From assembly GCF_028767185.1 (NCBI RefSeq), contig NZ_JARACK010000003.1, forward strand, positions 1-64,000: a stretch of 64,000 nucleotides of DNA, written 5' to 3'. Made by a program: the position numbers and the translations under genes. Source of the DNA: Mangrovimonas aestuarii. GTDB lineage: Bacteria; Bacteroidota; Bacteroidia; Flavobacteriales; Flavobacteriaceae. Under the pieces are notes generated by a model that was given only the letters and a program-made list of their open reading frames with translations, made no database searches and was not told where the DNA came from. Positions 45,904 through 54,747 of this stretch are shown here, in pieces; positions within the stretch are counted from its first letter, which is position 1, and each line of letters opens with the position of its first letter.

Positions 45904-47226
45904 CTAGACTAACGTTTGTTCAAAAACGTAATCGTGAAGTTTTTGCAAGGTCTCCACCTTATCGCTTGTATTTATAAGCAATGAAATATTGTTATTACTG
46001 CCTCCGTATGAAATCATCCTTATATTAACATCTTGTAAAATATGGAAAAGCTTATGGGTATCCGGATGATAAACTATTGCACTACCTACAAGACAAACAA
46101 TAGTCCTGTGGGTATCAACTTCTACTTTAGAGAATTTTTCAAGCTCATCAACAATCTCTACAAGATGAGCGTCATCATCAATCGTTAATGAAACTGCAAT
46201 CTCTGAAGTAGTAATCATATCGATTGGTGTTTCGTATTTATCGAAAATGTCGAATACTTTTTTCAGGAAACCGTGCGCCAAAAGCATTCTAGCCGACTTT
46301 ATTTTAATCGCTGTAATCCCATCTTTTGCAGCAATAGCTTTTACTCCTTCACCTTCTGCGTTTTCGGTAATCAAAGTCCCGTAAGCTTCTGGTTCCATGG
46401 TGTTTTTAAGTCTTACCGGAATATTCTGACCTATAACAGGCATTACAGTTTGAGGGTGCAATATTTTAGCTCCAAAATAAGCCAACTCTGCTGCCTCGTC
46501 AAATGACAAATTGGAAATTGCATTGGTATCACTTACATATCGTGGATCGTTATTATGGAATCCATCGATGTCTGTCCAAATTTGAACTTCTTCAGCTTCA
46601 ATAGCAGCTCCAATAATTGAGGCCGTATAATCACTCCCTCCCCTTTTTAAGTTCGAAACTTGGCCTTGGGCATCCAAACAAATAAATCCTTGAGTAATGA
46701 ATATATCAATATTATCATCTCCATTCATCCAGCGCTCCAAATTCTGCTTGATGTAAAATTCATCTGGTTCAGCGTTAACATCAGTTCGCATAAAGCCCAA
46801 AGCAGGAATCAATTTAGCCTTTAACCCTTCTTGCTGCAAAAACCTTGTAAAGATAAATGTTGACAACAACTCACCTTTTGCTACGATGTTATTATAAAGC
46901 AAAACAGAATGAGATTGCTCAACGTAACCCTGTAAATCCGCAAAAACAGCATTTACATAATCTAAGACCTCCTCCGTTAAATCTGTATCAACTATCAATT
47001 GTGAAATCACATCTTGATAATTATCATATAAGGCTTTAATTTTTTCCAAGGCTAGATATTTCTCCCTAAATTTAATAAGATTAGAAATCTCTACAAGAGC
47101 ATTGGTTGTTCCAGACATGGCAGACAAAACAACAATTTTTCTCCCACCCTGCTCAACAATTCGCTTCACACGAGTCATATTCTCTACAGACCCAACAGAT
47201 GTTCCTCCAAACTTTAAAACAAACAT
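45904..47226 (-). CDS. lysC: Aspartate kinase (monofunctional)
   Basis: The 440-residue protein starts with MFVLKFGGTSVGS, the kinase signature, and continues with the substrate and ATP-site motifs FITQGFICLD, LKRGGSDYTASIIGA and WTDIDGFHNNDPR. Two C-terminal ACT domains span about 305-440. It phosphorylates aspartate in the first step of Lys, Thr, Met and DAP synthesis. The ACT domains normally bind feedback amino acids. It is divergent from the 47331-47987 gene, which also appears to carry an ACT domain. Confidence 0.95.
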   Translation of the reverse strand: MFVLKFGGTSVGSVENMTRVKRIVEQGGRKIVVLSAMSGTTNALVEISNLIKFREKYLALEKIKALYDNYQDVISQLIVDTDLTEEVLDYVNAVFADLQGYVEQSHSVLLYNNIVAKGELLSTFIFTRFLQQEGLKAKLIPALGFMRTDVNAEPDEFYIKQNLERWMNGDDNIDIFITQGFICLDAQGQVSNLKRGGSDYTASIIGAAIEAEEVQIWTDIDGFHNNDPRYVSDTNAISNLSFDEAAELAYFGAKILHPQTVMPVIGQNIPVRLKNTMEPEAYGTLITENAEGEGVKAIAAKDGITAIKIKSARMLLAHGFLKKVFDIFDKYETPIDMITTSEIAVSLTIDDDAHLVEIVDELEKFSKVEVDTHRTIVCLVGSAIVYHPDTHKLFHILQDVNIRMISYGGSNNNISLLINTSDKVETLQKLHDYVFEQTLV

Positions 47227-47247
47227 AGATTATTGATTTTGAGAGCA

Positions 47248-47276
47248 CAAAGGTAAAACCAATACGTGAACCTCAA
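47248..47276 (-). promoter_or_regulatory. Promoter of lysC
   Basis: On the minus strand TTG (complement of 47274-47276), 18 nt of spacer and TACCTTTG (complement of 47248-47255) lie 21 nt before the ATG. Confidence 0.65.
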
Positions 47277-47297
47277 ATAATATTGCAATTTATGTTC

Positions 47298-47305
47298 TAT
47301 ATTTG
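47298..47305 (+). promoter_or_regulatory. Promoter -7 element of the ACT-domain gene
   Basis: TATATTTG matches TAnnTTTG and lies 25 nt before the ATG at 47331, back to back with the lysC promoter about 40 nt away. No TTG is at the -33 spacing. Confidence 0.55.
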
Positions 47306-47330
47306 CATAACGTGTTAAATAATTAACAAA

Positions 47331-47987
47331 ATGAAGACTATCGCATCATGCGTTGAAGAAATACTTTTAGCTCAACCCTACCTAGAAGAAGCCCTCTCTA
47401 AAGACATCATCAATTACTCTGCCTTAGCCAAGGAACTTCAGGAACCTGTTAGCGAAATGCTCAAAAAAGCTGTTAAGAGCGGAGCAATAATGATGGCCTT
47501 GCGACGATACAATCCTCCGAAGGATTTAGGCAACTCACCACGATTAAAGCGCATGCTTAAAAACCTTGGAGACATCACGGTAAGATCAAACTTGAGTGAT
47601 TTCACTTTTCTAAACTCTGAAACTTTAATTGAAAGCCACTCAAAAGTATTAAAACTCTTAAGCACGAAACCCAATACCTTCTATGCTTTTACCAGAGGTA
47701 TAAGAGAAAGTAACATTATCATTTCCTCTTCCGAAAAGGAAAATATCTTGGAGAGTTTCGCATTGGAAAAACTTATTGGACAACAAGAAGAACTCTCTGC
47801 TATTAGCATTAGCCTGCCTGAAGATAACTCTAGAATTGCCGGACTATATTATCAAATTTTTAAACGCTTGGCATGGGAAGGCGTTTCTATATATGAAGTC
47901 GTATCTACTACAAATGAATTTACTGTTTTAGTTGAAGATTATCTGGTAGACAAGGCCTTTTCTATAATAAAACGCCTGAACAACTAG
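47331..47987 (+). CDS. Probable ACT-domain protein with N-terminal helical / winged-helix-like region
   Basis: The 218-residue protein has an N-terminal region (about 5-62) with INYSALAKELQE and a basic GAIMMALRRYNPP that looks like a small DNA-binding or winged-helix-like fold. A middle part (about 75-150) follows. The C-terminal segment (about 155-217) has the pattern of an ACT domain (ISISLPEDNSRIAGLYYQIF, then LAWEGVSIYEVVSTTNEFTV). I know similar proteins only as uncharacterised. ACT domains bind amino acids, and the gene is divergent from lysC with about 105 nt between start codons. A role as an amino-acid-responsive regulator of lysC is an inference from this layout. Confidence 0.7.
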   Translation: MKTIASCVEEILLAQPYLEEALSKDIINYSALAKELQEPVSEMLKKAVKSGAIMMALRRYNPPKDLGNSPRLKRMLKNLGDITVRSNLSDFTFLNSETLIESHSKVLKLLSTKPNTFYAFTRGIRESNIIISSSEKENILESFALEKLIGQQEELSAISISLPEDNSRIAGLYYQIFKRLAWEGVSIYEVVSTTNEFTVLVEDYLVDKAFSIIKRLNN

Positions 47988-48023
47988 GTAATTTGTTAAA
48001 CCTTTAGATTTCCAAATAACAAG

Positions 48024-48031
48024 TATCTTTG
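48024..48031 (+). promoter_or_regulatory. Promoter -7 element of the alpha/beta hydrolase gene
   Basis: TATCTTTG matches the consensus and ends 17 nt before the ATG at 48049. No TTG is at the expected -33 spacing. Confidence 0.5.
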
Positions 48032-48048
48032 CCTCATAGATTTCCAAA

Positions 48049-48825
48049 ATGGTATTAAAATACAAAGGCATAAATATTTCCTACAATATAGAAGGGCAAG
48101 GCAAACCCATAGTATTACTGCACGGATTTTTAGAAAGTAAAACCATGTGGCAGTACACTTCACAAGTCCTCAAAACTAAACACCAAGTTATCACAATAGA
48201 CTTACCTGGCCACGGAAAAACAGGGTGTTTAGGCTATATTCACACTATGGAAACTATGGCTGATGCCACATTAGCTGTTTTAGGTCACCACAATATCAAA
48301 GAAGCCTCCTTTATAGGCCACTCTATGGGTGGCTATGTATCTCTGGCTGTTTTAGAAAACACCCCCAACCTTGTTTCCTCTCTATGCTTAATGAACTCTA
48401 CAGCAAGTGAAGATAGCCTAGAACGGAAGATCAATCGAGATAGAGCCATTGAAGCCGTTAAGCAAAACCACAAAGCTTTTATAAGTATGGCAATAGCAAA
48501 TTTGTTTTCACCGGATAATCGATACAGATTGGAAAACAAAATAAATAATATTAAAAAAGAAGCTTTAAATATGCCCCTACAAGGTATTGTCGCAGCTCTT
48601 GAAGGGATGAAAATAAGAAAAGATAGAGTAGATCTTTTTGCTAAATCTTCAATAAACAAATTAATTATTGCTGGTCAAAAAGACCCTGTAATAGACTACA
48701 AACTTCTTTTAGAACAAGCAAAATCAACAAATTCTAAATTCATTGAATTCCCTGATGGCCACATGAGTCACATCGAAAATGAGAGCGAATTCCTGCAGTC
48801 AATAATGCATTTCATCGAAAATTAA
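48049..48825 (+). CDS. Alpha/beta hydrolase
   Basis: The 258-residue protein has the alpha/beta hydrolase fold: the oxyanion segment VLLHGFLESKTMW, DLPGHGKTG, and the nucleophile elbow FIGHSMGGYVS (the serine within G-H-S-M-G-G). Asp in QKDPVIDY and His in DGHMSHIEN complete a catalytic triad. No lid domain or family-specific motif fixes the substrate. Esterase, haloperoxidase-like and menaquinone-pathway types remain possible. It is a single gene with its own -7 element. Confidence 0.88.
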   Translation: MVLKYKGINISYNIEGQGKPIVLLHGFLESKTMWQYTSQVLKTKHQVITIDLPGHGKTGCLGYIHTMETMADATLAVLGHHNIKEASFIGHSMGGYVSLAVLENTPNLVSSLCLMNSTASEDSLERKINRDRAIEAVKQNHKAFISMAIANLFSPDNRYRLENKINNIKKEALNMPLQGIVAALEGMKIRKDRVDLFAKSSINKLIIAGQKDPVIDYKLLLEQAKSTNSKFIEFPDGHMSHIENESEFLQSIMHFIEN

Positions 48826-48886
48826 TAACGCTTTAACTATTTTAACAATATTTTTCTTAGGTTAGTATTTCCTAACTACTTAACCT

Positions 48887-49147
48887 ATGGAAACTAACAA
48901 CCCAAAAAAACCAACTGTATCCAGGCTCATTTGTCAGATGTTCGGCCATAAGTATGTTGTATCAAAACGGGTGACCGAGCACGTAAAGGAATACACCTGT
49001 AAATGTTGCAAAAAAGAATTAACCACAAATGGCAACGGTACACTTACTGAATTGACACCTCAGTTCAGAGAAATCAATGAAATACTAGAAGAGTTCCACT
49101 CCAAAAGAATATTGCGTATAAAAAGCACTACTCTGATTTCCCACTAA
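48887..49147 (+). CDS. Small Cys-rich protein
   Basis: The 86-residue protein has the segment LICQMFGHKYVVSKRV, then YTCKCCKKELT. Cys and His at these positions could form a zinc ribbon. The pattern of Cys, FGHK and a later Cys pair resembles the DUF1660 type found in flavobacteria, but I cannot confirm that. Its last 20 bases overlap the convergent thiL gene. The function is unknown, and nucleic-acid binding or a structural zinc are the simplest guesses. Confidence 0.65.
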   Translation: METNNPKKPTVSRLICQMFGHKYVVSKRVTEHVKEYTCKCCKKELTTNGNGTLTELTPQFREINEILEEFHSKRILRIKSTTLISH

Positions 49148-50183
49148 AGTTCTTCCAACCTTGTGCTTTCATAGGTATTTTGGTTTCTGCACGAGTCACC
49201 AAATAAATACCAGCACTAGCTTCTGTCATATAACCAATGACGGTTAAATTTGGGTTTCCTTTAATTTTAGGATAGTCTTCTTGAGAAACTGAGAATAGTA
49301 ATTCGTAATCCTCACCACCGTTTAAAGCTACCGTAGTACTATCTATATCGAATTCCTCACAGGTAGAGATCACTTGTTGATCCAAAGGAATTTTATTTTC
49401 GTAAAGCTCACAACCTACCCCACTGTTTTTACATAAGTGAAGAATTTCAGATGATAATCCGTCACTAATATCAATCATAGAAGTTGGCTTCACCTCAAGA
49501 TCTGTTAATAATTGAATAATGTCTTTTCTTGCTTCAGGCTTAAGCTGTCGCTCTATTATATAAGTATAACCTTCAAGATCTGGCTGGCTTTGAGGATTTA
49601 CTTTAAACACCTCCTTTTCACGTTCCAAAACCTGAAGCCCCATATAAGCACCTCCTAAATCCCCGGTAACAACCAATAAATCATTTGGCTTTGCCCCGCT
49701 TCTCTTCACGACTTTATCTTCATCGACTTCACCTATAGCCGTAACCGAAATAAGCAAACCTGTTGTGGAACTTGTGGTATCTCCCCCAACTAAATCTATA
49801 TTGTAAAAATTACACGCAGTTTTAATTCCTGCATACAACTCTTCAACAGCCTCTAAAGGAAATCTGTTAGAAACGGCAATAGATACGGTAATCTGCTTAG
49901 CCTCAGCATTCATTGCATAAACATCAGATAAATTCACCACAACCGATTTATATCCCAAATGTTTTAGTGGCATATAGCTCAAATCGAAATGCACACCTTC
50001 AACAAGTAAATCTGTTGTAACAACTATTTGCCTGTCGCCATGATCTAAAATAGCGGCATCATCACCCACTCCTTTTACGGTAGATTTGTGCTTAATTTCA
50101 AAACTTTCGGTCAAATGGTTTATCAGCGCAAACTCCCCTAGAGTACTAAGCGGAGTACGCTCTTGGTTTTTATCTTCAATCAT
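49128..50183 (-). CDS. thiL: Thiamine-monophosphate kinase
   Basis: The 351-residue protein has the ThiL/PurM fold: the Mg-binding VGDDAAILDHGD and VTTDLLVEGVHFDLSY, VGGDTTSSTTGLLISVTAIG, and the C-terminal MIDISDGLSSEILHLC and GGEDYELLF. It phosphorylates thiamine monophosphate to the active diphosphate. It is a single gene with a -7 element directly before the ATG, and its 3' end overlaps the convergent small Cys-rich gene by 20 bp. Confidence 0.96.
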   Translation of the reverse strand: MIEDKNQERTPLSTLGEFALINHLTESFEIKHKSTVKGVGDDAAILDHGDRQIVVTTDLLVEGVHFDLSYMPLKHLGYKSVVVNLSDVYAMNAEAKQITVSIAVSNRFPLEAVEELYAGIKTACNFYNIDLVGGDTTSSTTGLLISVTAIGEVDEDKVVKRSGAKPNDLLVVTGDLGGAYMGLQVLEREKEVFKVNPQSQPDLEGYTYIIERQLKPEARKDIIQLLTDLEVKPTSMIDISDGLSSEILHLCKNSGVGCELYENKIPLDQQVISTCEEFDIDSTTVALNGGEDYELLFSVSQEDYPKIKGNPNLTVIGYMTEASAGIYLVTRAETKIPMKAQGWKNFSGKSE

Positions 50184-50187
50184 AGTG

Positions 50188-50195
50188 CAAATCTA
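50188..50195 (-). promoter_or_regulatory. Promoter -7 element of thiL, nearly on the start codon
   Basis: TAGATTTG on the minus strand matches TAnnTTTG and is separated from ATG 50183 by 4 nt (CACT). The transcript would start at or next to the start codon. No TTG is at -33. Confidence 0.5.
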
Positions 50196-50311
50196 AGGAT
50201 TATTCCAATAATAAGACCTTGAAAAACCCCTCTGAAAATCATATCAAAAAATCCTATCAACCTATTTACTAATATAATGTTAGGTTATATGGTAAAACAC
50301 TACTTAAATTG

Positions 50312-50319
50312 TATATTTG
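50312..50319 (+). promoter_or_regulatory. Promoter -7 element of the suf operon
   Basis: TATATTTG matches the consensus and lies 30 nt before the sufA ATG at 50350. I found no -33 TTG and no clear IscR-like palindrome near it. Confidence 0.5.
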
Positions 50320-50349
50320 CAACCTATTTAGAAATAATCACTTAGAATT

Positions 50350-50679
50350 ATGATTAAAGTTTCTGAAACAGCTAAAAATAAAGTCGTTGAGCTGATGAGT
50401 CATGACGGCTTTAACCCAGCAACCGACTTCATCCGCGTAGGTGTGAAAAGTGGAGGATGCTCTGGTTTGTCTTATGATTTGAAATTTGACAAACAACAAG
50501 CTGAAGACGACAAAGTTTTTGAAGATAACGGCATAAAAATTATAGTAGATAAAAAGAGTTTTTTATATCTAGTTGGTACTACACTTGAATATTCTGGCGG
50601 ACTTAACGGTACCGGATTTGTATTCAACAACCCTAATGCCAACAGAACATGTGGATGTGGAGAAAGCTTTTCATTGTAA
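50350..50679 (+). CDS. sufA: A-type Fe-S carrier SufA (HesB/IscA family)
   Basis: The 109-residue protein has the three conserved cysteines of A-type carriers: VGVKSGGCSGLSY, then the C-terminal CGCGESF. It carries Fe-S clusters from the SufBCD scaffold to target apoproteins. It is the first gene of the suf run and lies 50 nt before the chosen sufB start. Other HesB-family carriers cannot be excluded, but its place in the suf operon favours SufA. Confidence 0.93.
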   Translation: MIKVSETAKNKVVELMSHDGFNPATDFIRVGVKSGGCSGLSYDLKFDKQQAEDDKVFEDNGIKIIVDKKSFLYLVGTTLEYSGGLNGTGFVFNNPNANRTCGCGESFSL

Positions 50680-50729
50680 AAGCTTCAAATGACAATTGAT
50701 TATTAAAAGAAAGATTGACACAATTAGTA

Positions 50730-52178
50730 ATGACTAAGTACACCGAAGACGATTTAAGAGAAGAGTTAAAAACCAAGGAATATGAATACGGATTTTATAC
50801 TGATATAGAATCTGAAACATTTCCTGTTGGTTTAAATGAAGATATTGTTCGTGCTATTTCAAAGAAAAAAAACGAGCCAGAATGGATGACCGAATGGCGT
50901 TTGGAAGCTTTTAAAATATGGCAATCTATGGAAGAGCCTAATTGGGCTAACGTAACTTACAAAAAGCCAGACTTCCAAGCAATCTCTTATTACTCGGCTC
51001 CAAATAAAAAACCAAAGTACGATAGCCTTGATGAAGTAGACCCACAATTATTGGAAACCTTCACCAAACTTGGAATTTCTTTGGATGAACAAAAGAAATT
51101 AGCTGGTGTGGCAATGGATGTGGTTGTAGACTCTGTTTCTGTAGCAACTACTTTTAAAAAGACATTAGCCGAGAAAGGAATTATTTTCTGTTCAATAAGC
51201 GAAGCTATTCAAGAGCACCCTGAATTAGTAAAGAAATACATTGGAACCGTTGTTCCCAAAACCGACAATTTCTACGCAGCCCTTAACAGTGCTGTATTTA
51301 GTGATGGTTCTTTCTGCTACATACCTAAAGGGGTTAGATGTCCAATGGAATTATCTACCTACTTCCGTATTAACCAAGCTGGAACGGGTCAGTTTGAGCG
51401 CACTTTAGTTGTTGCCGACGAAGGAAGTTATGTTAGCTACCTTGAAGGTTGTACTGCCCCTAGCCGTGACGAAAACCAATTGCACGCCGCTGTAGTAGAA
51501 TTGATCGCTTTGGACGACGCAGAAATTAAATATTCTACCGTTCAAAACTGGTTCCCTGGAGACAGCGAAGGTAAAGGTGGGGTTTACAACTTTGTTACAA
51601 AACGTGGACTTTGCGAAACCAATGCAAAAATCTCTTGGACTCAGGTAGAAACAGGTAGTGCCATTACTTGGAAATACCCTTCATGTGTATTGAAAGGTGA
51701 TAATTCGGTTGGAGAGTTTTACTCTATCGCTGTTACCAATAACTATCAGCAAGCCGATACTGGAACAAAAATGATCCACTTGGGTAAGAACACTAAGTCT
51801 ACTATCATCTCTAAAGGTATTTCTGCTGGTAAATCTCAGAACAGTTACCGAGGATTGGTACAGGTAAGTTCTCGTGCAGAAAACGCTCGTAATTTCTCTC
51901 AATGTGACAGTTTACTTATGGGTAATGAATGTGGTGCACACACCTTCCCTTATATAGAAGCTAAAAACAAATCGGCTCAAATTGAGCATGAGGCCACAAC
52001 AAGCAAGATTGGAGAAGACCAGATTTTTTACTGCAACCAACGTGGTATAGATACCGAAAAGGCAATTGCCCTAATCGTAAACGGTTTCAGTAAGGATGTA
52101 TTGAATAAACTACCAATGGAATTTGCCGTTGAGGCGCAAAAACTCCTTGAAATAAGCCTTGAAGGTTCTGTTGGATAA
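50730..52178 (+). CDS. sufB: Fe-S cluster assembly scaffold SufB
   Basis: The start is ATG 50730 (482 residues, [13 protein letters not shown]). The longer frame opens with a TTG at 50715 that has no support, and MTKYTEDD fits the family start. SufB holds the de novo cluster in the SufBC2D complex. The sequence has [32 protein letters not shown] and the C-terminal [19 protein letters not shown] lipoprotein gene follows after 14 nt, before sufC. Confidence 0.96.
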   Translation: MTKYTEDDLREELKTKEYEYGFYTDIESETFPVGLNEDIVRAISKKKNEPEWMTEWRLEAFKIWQSMEEPNWANVTYKKPDFQAISYYSAPNKKPKYDSLDEVDPQLLETFTKLGISLDEQKKLAGVAMDVVVDSVSVATTFKKTLAEKGIIFCSISEAIQEHPELVKKYIGTVVPKTDNFYAALNSAVFSDGSFCYIPKGVRCPMELSTYFRINQAGTGQFERTLVVADEGSYVSYLEGCTAPSRDENQLHAAVVELIALDDAEIKYSTVQNWFPGDSEGKGGVYNFVTKRGLCETNAKISWTQVETGSAITWKYPSCVLKGDNSVGEFYSIAVTNNYQQADTGTKMIHLGKNTKSTIISKGISAGKSQNSYRGLVQVSSRAENARNFSQCDSLLMGNECGAHTFPYIEAKNKSAQIEHEATTSKIGEDQIFYCNQRGIDTEKAIALIVNGFSKDVLNKLPMEFAVEAQKLLEISLEGSVG

Positions 52179-52192
52179 TAAACAAACTACTT

Positions 52193-52600
52193 ATGAGAAA
52201 AACGCTTTTACTATTAACAATTATGGCGATAACTTTCGCTTGTAAAAACGACTCAAAAACAAAAGAAACCCCTCTCAACGAAAACGAGAAAACAGAAAAG
52301 CAGAACGATGGGCTTACCCTATTGAGAGGTGAGTTTGTTTACTACGAAGATGCTGCTGTTTTACAAACGCACCGTGAAATCTATGGTGTAGTTCAAGACG
52401 AAATGATGCAAGAGCTTAACAAAAGGGCTCAGGCATTTAAAATTGAACCAACAGATTTTGTTACAGTAGAAGTAAGAGGAAAAATCACTCCAAAACCAGA
52501 AGGAACTGATGGCTGGGAGCACCGAGTGGAAATCAAGGAAATATTAAACGTTAAAGAAACAAGCCCGAATACTCACGAGGCTATCAAATTAGGAAAATAA
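52193..52600 (+). CDS. Lipoprotein embedded in the suf operon
   Basis: The 135-residue protein has a lipoprotein signal peptide ([17 protein letters not shown], Cys17) and a hydrophilic Lys/Glu-rich spacer (about 18-40). The compact domain after it begins [18 protein letters not shown] and includes [15 protein letters not shown] and [13 protein letters not shown]. It lies 14 nt after sufB and 5 nt before sufC, so it is surely co-transcribed and may be coupled. The domain resembles small lipoproteins of the copper-homeostasis NlpE type in outline (short beta-rich fold), but I cannot confirm that. A periplasmic protein within a cytoplasmic assembly operon is unexpected. Confidence 0.85.
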   Translation: MRKTLLLLTIMAITFACKNDSKTKETPLNENEKTEKQNDGLTLLRGEFVYYEDAAVLQTHREIYGVVQDEMMQELNKRAQAFKIEPTDFVTVEVRGKITPKPEGTDGWEHRVEIKEILNVKETSPNTHEAIKLGK

Positions 52601-52605
52601 AGACC

Positions 52606-53361
52606 ATGTTAAAGATTAACAATTTACACGCTAAAGTAGAAGACAAAGGCATTCTTAAGGGAATCAACCTAGAGGTAAAAGCTGGTGAGGTACATGCTAT
52701 CATGGGACCTAACGGTTCTGGTAAAAGTACATTAGCGTCTGTTATCGCCGGAAAGGAAGAATATGAAGTAAGTGAAGGCGAAATCTTATTGGAGAACGAA
52801 AATATCGATGAACTGGCTGCCGAAGAACGCGCTCATAAAGGTGTGTTCCTTTCGTTCCAGTATCCAGTGGAAATCCCTGGCGTATCGGTTACAAACTTTA
52901 TGAAAACGGCTATCAACGAGACTAGAAAAGCTAAAGGTCTTGAAGAAATGCCTGCCAACGAAATGCTTAAAACTATTCGTGATAAAGCAGAACTATTGGA
53001 AATCGACAGAAAGTTCTTGTCACGCTCATTAAACGAAGGTTTCTCTGGTGGTGAAAAGAAACGTAACGAAATCTTCCAAATGGCAATGTTAGAGCCTAAA
53101 TTGGCAATTCTTGATGAAACCGATTCTGGTCTGGATATCGACGCCCTTCGTATTGTTGCCAATGGAGTTAACAAATTGAAGAGTAAGGATAACGCTGTAA
53201 TTGTTATTACTCACTACCAACGTCTTTTAGATTATATCGTTCCAGATTATGTACACGTACTTTACAATGGTAAAATTGTAAAATCGGGTACCAAGGAATT
53301 AGCTCTTGAATTAGAAGAGAAAGGATACGATTGGATTAAAGAAGAAGCTAATACCCTATAG
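52606..53361 (+). CDS. sufC: Fe-S assembly ATPase SufC
   Basis: The 251-residue ABC-type ATPase has Walker [10 protein letters not shown], signature [10 protein letters not shown] (the SufC form of LSGGQ) and Walker [13 protein letters not shown], then ITHYQRLL. It drives the SufBC2D complex and is cytoplasmic rather than a transporter component. It follows the embedded lipoprotein by 5 nt and precedes sufD by 47 nt. Confidence 0.97.
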   Translation: MLKINNLHAKVEDKGILKGINLEVKAGEVHAIMGPNGSGKSTLASVIAGKEEYEVSEGEILLENENIDELAAEERAHKGVFLSFQYPVEIPGVSVTNFMKTAINETRKAKGLEEMPANEMLKTIRDKAELLEIDRKFLSRSLNEGFSGGEKKRNEIFQMAMLEPKLAILDETDSGLDIDALRIVANGVNKLKSKDNAVIVITHYQRLLDYIVPDYVHVLYNGKIVKSGTKELALELEEKGYDWIKEEANTL

Positions 53362-53408
53362 TTTTCTAATCAAGTACCACTTGATTTATAAGACTAAAAT
53401 TGATTATA

Positions 53409-54722
53409 ATGGATTTGAAAGATAAATTAGTGTCTTCCTTCCTAGCATTCGAAAACCATGTTGATATTGACAACCCGGTTCACGAAATAAGAAGCGAAGC
53501 AATAAAAATATTTGAAGAACAAGGTTTCCCAACTAAAAAACAGGAAGCTTGGAAGTACACATCTCTAAACAATGTGCTTAAGCATAATTACAGTGTGTTC
53601 CCTAAGCAGGAAGATGCCTTGGATTATAAGGAAGTAAAGAAGTATTTTATCCATGATATAGACACTTATAATATTGTTTTTATCGACGGAAAGTACTCTT
53701 CTCAACTTTCACAAACTACCCACGACGGAATGGATGTTTGCCTAATGTCGGCTGCTTTGTCCAAACCAAAATATCGCTTGATAATTGAAAATTATTTCAA
53801 TAAAGCTGCAACAAACGATAGCTTATCGGCTTTGAATACAGCTTTCTCTCAAGAAGGGGCTTTTATTCATATCCCTAAGAATAAAATGGTGGAAAAACCT
53901 ATCCAGATTATCCACTTTTCAACTGGGCATGAAGCGGCATTGATGTTGCAACCAAGAAACCTTATTGTTGTTGATGAGAATTCGTATGTTCAAATAATTG
54001 AACGTCACCAGAGCTTAACAAACAATCCGGTATTGACCAACAGTGTTACAGAGGTTTTCACCAACAAACGCGCTATTGTGGATTATTACAAAATCCAGAA
54101 TGACAATGAAAATGCTTCGTTAATTGATAACACTTTCATCAAGCAAAAACAGGAAAGCCATGCTTCTGTACATACTTTTGCTTTTGGCGGTAAGTTAACT
54201 AGAAACAACCTTAATTTCTTCCAGAACGGTGAACGTATCGATTCTACGTTAAAAGGCATTACCATTATTGAAGGTAAACAACACGTAGACCACAACACAT
54301 TGGTACATCATATAGAACCTAACTGTGAAAGTCACCAAGACTACAAAGGTATTTTCGATGAGAGCGCTACAGGTGTTTTTAACGGTAAGGTAGTTGTTGA
54401 AAAAGAAGCACAAAAAACAAACGCTTTCCAAGCTAACAACAACATTTTGGTTAGCGATAAAGCGACGATAAACACCAAGCCACAATTGGAGATTTTTGCA
54501 GACGATGTGAAATGTTCTCACGGTTGTACGATTGGTCAGTTGGACGAAAGTGCAATGTTCTACCTACGCTCTAGAGGTATTCCAGAAAAAGAAGCTAAGG
54601 CTCTTTTAATGTATGCTTTCGCCAACAACGTTTTGGAAAGTGTTAAGATTCCTGAACTTAAGCTACGTATCAATAAATTAATCGCCAATAAACTTGGTGT
54701 TAACCTTGGATTTAACCTATAA
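53409..54722 (+). CDS. sufD: Fe-S cluster assembly protein SufD
   Basis: The start is ATG 53409 (437 residues, MDLKDKLVSSF). The longer frame begins at a TTG at 53400 with three extra codons. SufD is the paralogue of SufB and forms the second half of the scaffold. Motifs are NLNFFQNGERIDSTLKGITI, DYKGIFDESATGVFNGKV, and the C-terminal CSHGCTIGQLDESAMFYLRS. sufS follows by 25 nt. Confidence 0.95.
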   Translation: MDLKDKLVSSFLAFENHVDIDNPVHEIRSEAIKIFEEQGFPTKKQEAWKYTSLNNVLKHNYSVFPKQEDALDYKEVKKYFIHDIDTYNIVFIDGKYSSQLSQTTHDGMDVCLMSAALSKPKYRLIIENYFNKAATNDSLSALNTAFSQEGAFIHIPKNKMVEKPIQIIHFSTGHEAALMLQPRNLIVVDENSYVQIIERHQSLTNNPVLTNSVTEVFTNKRAIVDYYKIQNDNENASLIDNTFIKQKQESHASVHTFAFGGKLTRNNLNFFQNGERIDSTLKGITIIEGKQHVDHNTLVHHIEPNCESHQDYKGIFDESATGVFNGKVVVEKEAQKTNAFQANNNILVSDKATINTKPQLEIFADDVKCSHGCTIGQLDESAMFYLRSRGIPEKEAKALLMYAFANNVLESVKIPELKLRINKLIANKLGVNLGFNL

Positions 54723-54747
54723 TTCAAACAAACTGGCTGATTAAGTA

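Noticed and set aside
50715-50729. Upstream TTG start for SufB
   Set aside because: It adds five residues absent from the usual SufB start. ATG 50730 is a normal start.
53400-53408. Upstream TTG start for SufD
   Set aside because: ATG 53409 is three codons away and gives the expected N-terminus.
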